DNA of 64,000 bases. It comes from Paenibacillus aceris. GTDB taxonomy: Bacteria; Bacillota; Bacilli; Paenibacillales; NBRC-103111. The notes below the pieces were generated by a model that was not told the origin of the DNA, did no database searches, and worked only from the letters and a program-made list of their open reading frames with translations. The position numbers and the translations under genes are program-made. The stretch is from the NCBI RefSeq assembly GCF_017874035.1, contig NZ_JAGGKV010000006.1, positions 327,301-391,300 of the forward strand, written 5' to 3'. This document shows positions 62,470-64,000 of the stretch, piece after piece. The stretch's first letter is position 1; the number at the start of each line of letters is the position of its first letter.

Positions 62470-62496
62470 TATTCGACAACAATTGACATGATTTTA
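62470..62496 (-). promoter_or_regulatory. Sigma-D-like promoter of the MCP gene
   Basis: TAAA (62493-62496), 15 bp, GTCGAATA (62470-62477) on the minus strand, against the sigma-D consensus TAAA-N15-GCCGATAT. Predicted leader about 170 nt. Confidence 0.55.
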
Positions 62497-62689
62497 TCAT
62501 ATGTAAGATTATATGACAACACACTTACATATCAATAGCTTGAAGAGACTACTACCTGATCAACCCCTCCGTTCCAACAACGACAAAAGTAGTGCTTTTC
62601 CGACAACGATAATCGACGGACATCCTTTACAAGTCATGTTACGCTTAGAACTCAGTTAATTGATAATAATTTTCATGTCAGGAGATGAG

Positions 62690-62908
62690 TTGAAATTGAG
62701 AATGAATATTTTATTTAACAAGCGACCGATTTCTGTGAACTTTATTGGTACGGACCACAAACTAATTCCATCTCTGATCAACGCTCTTCGTTATAACAAA
62801 TTTACAACGACGAACCTTGGCCATACGTTAGAGCATGTGGACCTATTTAGTTCAGAAGCCATTTTATATGCAAAGGATGGAAATAAAGCTAGAATACCAA
62901 TTTTCTAA
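62690..62908 (+). CDS. Small protein of unknown function
   Basis: About 72 residues from a TTG with AGGAG 5 bases upstream; a longer frame to 62660 has no ribosome-binding site and contains this one. It contains 'ILFNKRPISVNFIGTDHKLI' and 'HTLEHVDLFSSEAILYAKDG', with charged and hydrophobic residues alternating as in a small alpha/beta protein. No signal peptide or membrane helix. It is followed by a clear terminator, which supports it as a real transcript. I do not recognise the family. Confidence 0.55.
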   Translation: MKLRMNILFNKRPISVNFIGTDHKLIPSLINALRYNKFTTTNLGHTLEHVDLFSSEAILYAKDGNKARIPIF

Positions 62909-62929
62909 AATCAGCTTTACATAGACGTA

Positions 62930-62977
62930 AAGTCCATTTGTCCGAGTGATTCGTTCACTTATGCAGATGGGCTTTTT
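62930..62977 (+). terminator. Terminator of the small unknown gene
   Basis: AAGTCCATTTG (62930-62940) and CAGATGGGCTT (62964-62974), with G-U pairs, followed by TTTTTT. Confidence 0.8.
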
Positions 62978-63063
62978 TCGTGCGGCAAGCAAGCATAATT
63001 TCTATTTGATAGTCATAGACTGATAGAAAAGAGTTGAATGATTACGAGAATAGGAGTTGCCTT

Positions 63064-63855
63064 ATGTCCACGTTCCGTCCCGCCAAAAGTAAAGCAGCCT
63101 CCCTACTTATCTATATCCTGATTATGATAACTAGTTTCATATGGACGATTATTTTGGGGTTCCATCACAATGTCAAACCGCCGAACCTCCCGATATCCGA
63201 GTATCGAATTGTCCAAGCCAACAACGGCGTTACCCTCCATAGCATTCGGACTCTGCCTCAAAATATCGGGCTAAAGGCCATCACCGCAAATGTTACGGAT
63301 ATGAAAGAAAACGGGATTAATGGCGGCTTCTTTTGGCAGGGCTATCTGCTAAGCATCGCCGTCATCAACGACCGCCCTGTCAAAGGGCAGCCTGGCGATT
63401 ACGGATCCGGTTGGTTTAATATTGACCGCAAACGGGGAACGTTAGTCTGGGACGAGAAGGCACAAACCTTCACGATTCAAGTCGTTGAACACGCCGATGA
63501 GCTGAAAGTCATGGATCGGGACCATTATTGGGCGCAGGGTGGCGTAAGCATGGGACTGACGAATCCGGACGGATGGGCTGCTCAAGCCATTTCGGAGGAG
63601 ATGCCCGTCATCGATGAGAAACGGATGCGCTCAGGGATTGTTTATGACAGGAACAACAACGTGTACTTAGTCGTTGCCCCGACGCCATGCACCGGCGATC
63701 AATTCCGCACAGCTGTGCAGGAGCAGGTGGGGAACGGCCAGCTGGTGGACGGCCTCTTCCTTGACGGCGACGGTTCCTCACAGCTCAAAGTCGCCGATTA
63801 CCTGCTTCCCGGCGATCACCGCGAGGTGTATCAGATGATTGCGCTGCTGAAGTAA
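63064..63855 (+). CDS. Phosphodiester glycosidase (NAGPA)-family exoprotein
   Basis: 263 residues from the ATG at 63064 (TAGGAG upstream). N-terminal membrane anchor about 13-35 ('LLIYILIMITSFIWTIILGF'), then an extracellular domain with 'KENGINGGFFWQGYLLSIAV', 'GVSMGLTNPDGWA'-type text and 'VDGLFLDGDGSSQL', which match the phosphodiester glycosidase / NAGPA family (GGFF and DGxGSS motifs). Family members remove phosphodiester-linked sugars from polymers or cap structures on the cell surface. Substrate here is unknown. A 20-bp tandem repeat starts 26 bp after the stop. Confidence 0.85.
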   Translation: MSTFRPAKSKAASLLIYILIMITSFIWTIILGFHHNVKPPNLPISEYRIVQANNGVTLHSIRTLPQNIGLKAITANVTDMKENGINGGFFWQGYLLSIAVINDRPVKGQPGDYGSGWFNIDRKRGTLVWDEKAQTFTIQVVEHADELKVMDRDHYWAQGGVSMGLTNPDGWAAQAISEEMPVIDEKRMRSGIVYDRNNNVYLVVAPTPCTGDQFRTAVQEQVGNGQLVDGLFLDGDGSSQLKVADYLLPGDHREVYQMIALLK

Positions 63856-63880
63856 GAGCTCGAGTGCGGGGGTACTTGAG

Positions 63881-64000
63881 AGGCATGAGCACTTGAGAGA
63901 GTGCGTGAGCACTTGAGAGAGTGCGTGAGCACTTGAGAGAGTGCGTGAGCACTTGAGAGAGTGCGTGAGCACTTGAGAGAGTGCGTGAGCACTTGAGAGA
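63881..64000. repeat. 20-bp tandem repeat running off the right edge
   Basis: Five exact units of GTGCGTGAGCACTTGAGAGA from 63901 to 64000, preceded by one degenerate unit at 63881. Each unit contains the hairpin GCACT-TGAGAG-AGTGC. 20 bp is not a multiple of three, so it is non-coding. Copy number is at least six. Confidence 0.95.

Noticed and set aside
63881..64000. CRISPR array at the right edge
   Set aside because: Units are contiguous 20-bp repeats without unique spacers, and no cas gene is near.

Overview
The window reads as chromosome of a spore-forming, low-to-mid GC Firmicute of the Paenibacillus type. The grounds are: membrane-anchored AraC regulators of 750-790 residues beside LplB/LplC-type sugar permeases that lack an ATPase of their own; sporulation genes (DUF444/YhbH, SpoVR); a giant S-layer-anchored exoprotein; Gram-positive ribosome-binding sites (up to a full AGGAGGTGATC); and CcpA-type cre sites. 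I saw no rRNA, tRNA, CRISPR, phage or insertion sequence.

Layout. 1-1225: an OhrR-like regulator, a DUF1904 protein and a truncated AEC transporter, all on minus. 1431-7220: AraC-type regulator convergent with a three-gene sugar ABC importer. 7467-10873: a class-I isoprenoid-synthase-like enzyme with a DDxxD motif, a small precursor peptide with a nitrile-hydratase-like (NHLP) leader ending in a C-terminal tryptophan, and a convergent seven-helix sensor histidine kinase. This set resembles ComQ-ComX-ComP in outline, but its peptide is of another family. It is the strongest candidate for an undescribed system here.

10999-19838: YhaM-type exoribonuclease, then a compact minus-strand operon SWIM - HEAT - MoxR AAA+ - DUF5682 - VWA (YehL-type MoxR/VWA system). 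20379-25296: RNA-repair operon, in transcription order RlaP-type nucleotidyltransferase, RtcB ligase, BCS1-like AAA ATPase, KptA 2'-phosphotransferase, TatD nuclease. Its leader carries a sigma-A promoter, a 29-codon ORF and an intrinsic terminator. Two tandem WYL proteins diverge from it (25721-27878). 27940-29806: two aldo/keto reductases.

30303-41469: a carbohydrate locus, all on minus, with AraC-type sensor-regulator, GH95 fucosidase-like enzyme, LplB, LplC, solute-binding lipoprotein and a second GH95-like enzyme, with two cre sites. 41718-47792: an organosulfur locus with SsuC and SsuB diverging from two paralogous FMN monooxygenases and an SsuA-like lipoprotein. Each arm has its own promoter and a leader terminator. 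The second monooxygenase has a Ser-Ala/Pro repeat tail. 47914-49672: FhuF-like reductase and siderophore ABC ATPase behind a near-perfect Fur box.

49944-56189: 2081-residue exoprotein (lamin-tail, OB-fold, PHP-type metallohydrolase, CARDB and three SLH domains). 56508-57749: HupE/UreJ-like membrane protein with EF-hand-like loop and polyglutamine. 58073-60660: yhbH-spoVR behind a sigma-E-like promoter. 60825-62288: chemoreceptor-like protein with a sigma-D-like promoter and a leader terminator. 62690-63855: a small unknown gene and a phosphodiester-glycosidase-family protein. A 20-bp tandem repeat runs off the right edge. An intergenic repeat with core GGGAACTACAGGGC-CTATTTG recurs near 20.2, 30.0 and 47.9 kb.

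Starts were moved from the longest frame wherever a clear Shine-Dalgarno sequence favoured an internal start. Functions are read from motifs by eye. No database search was run.
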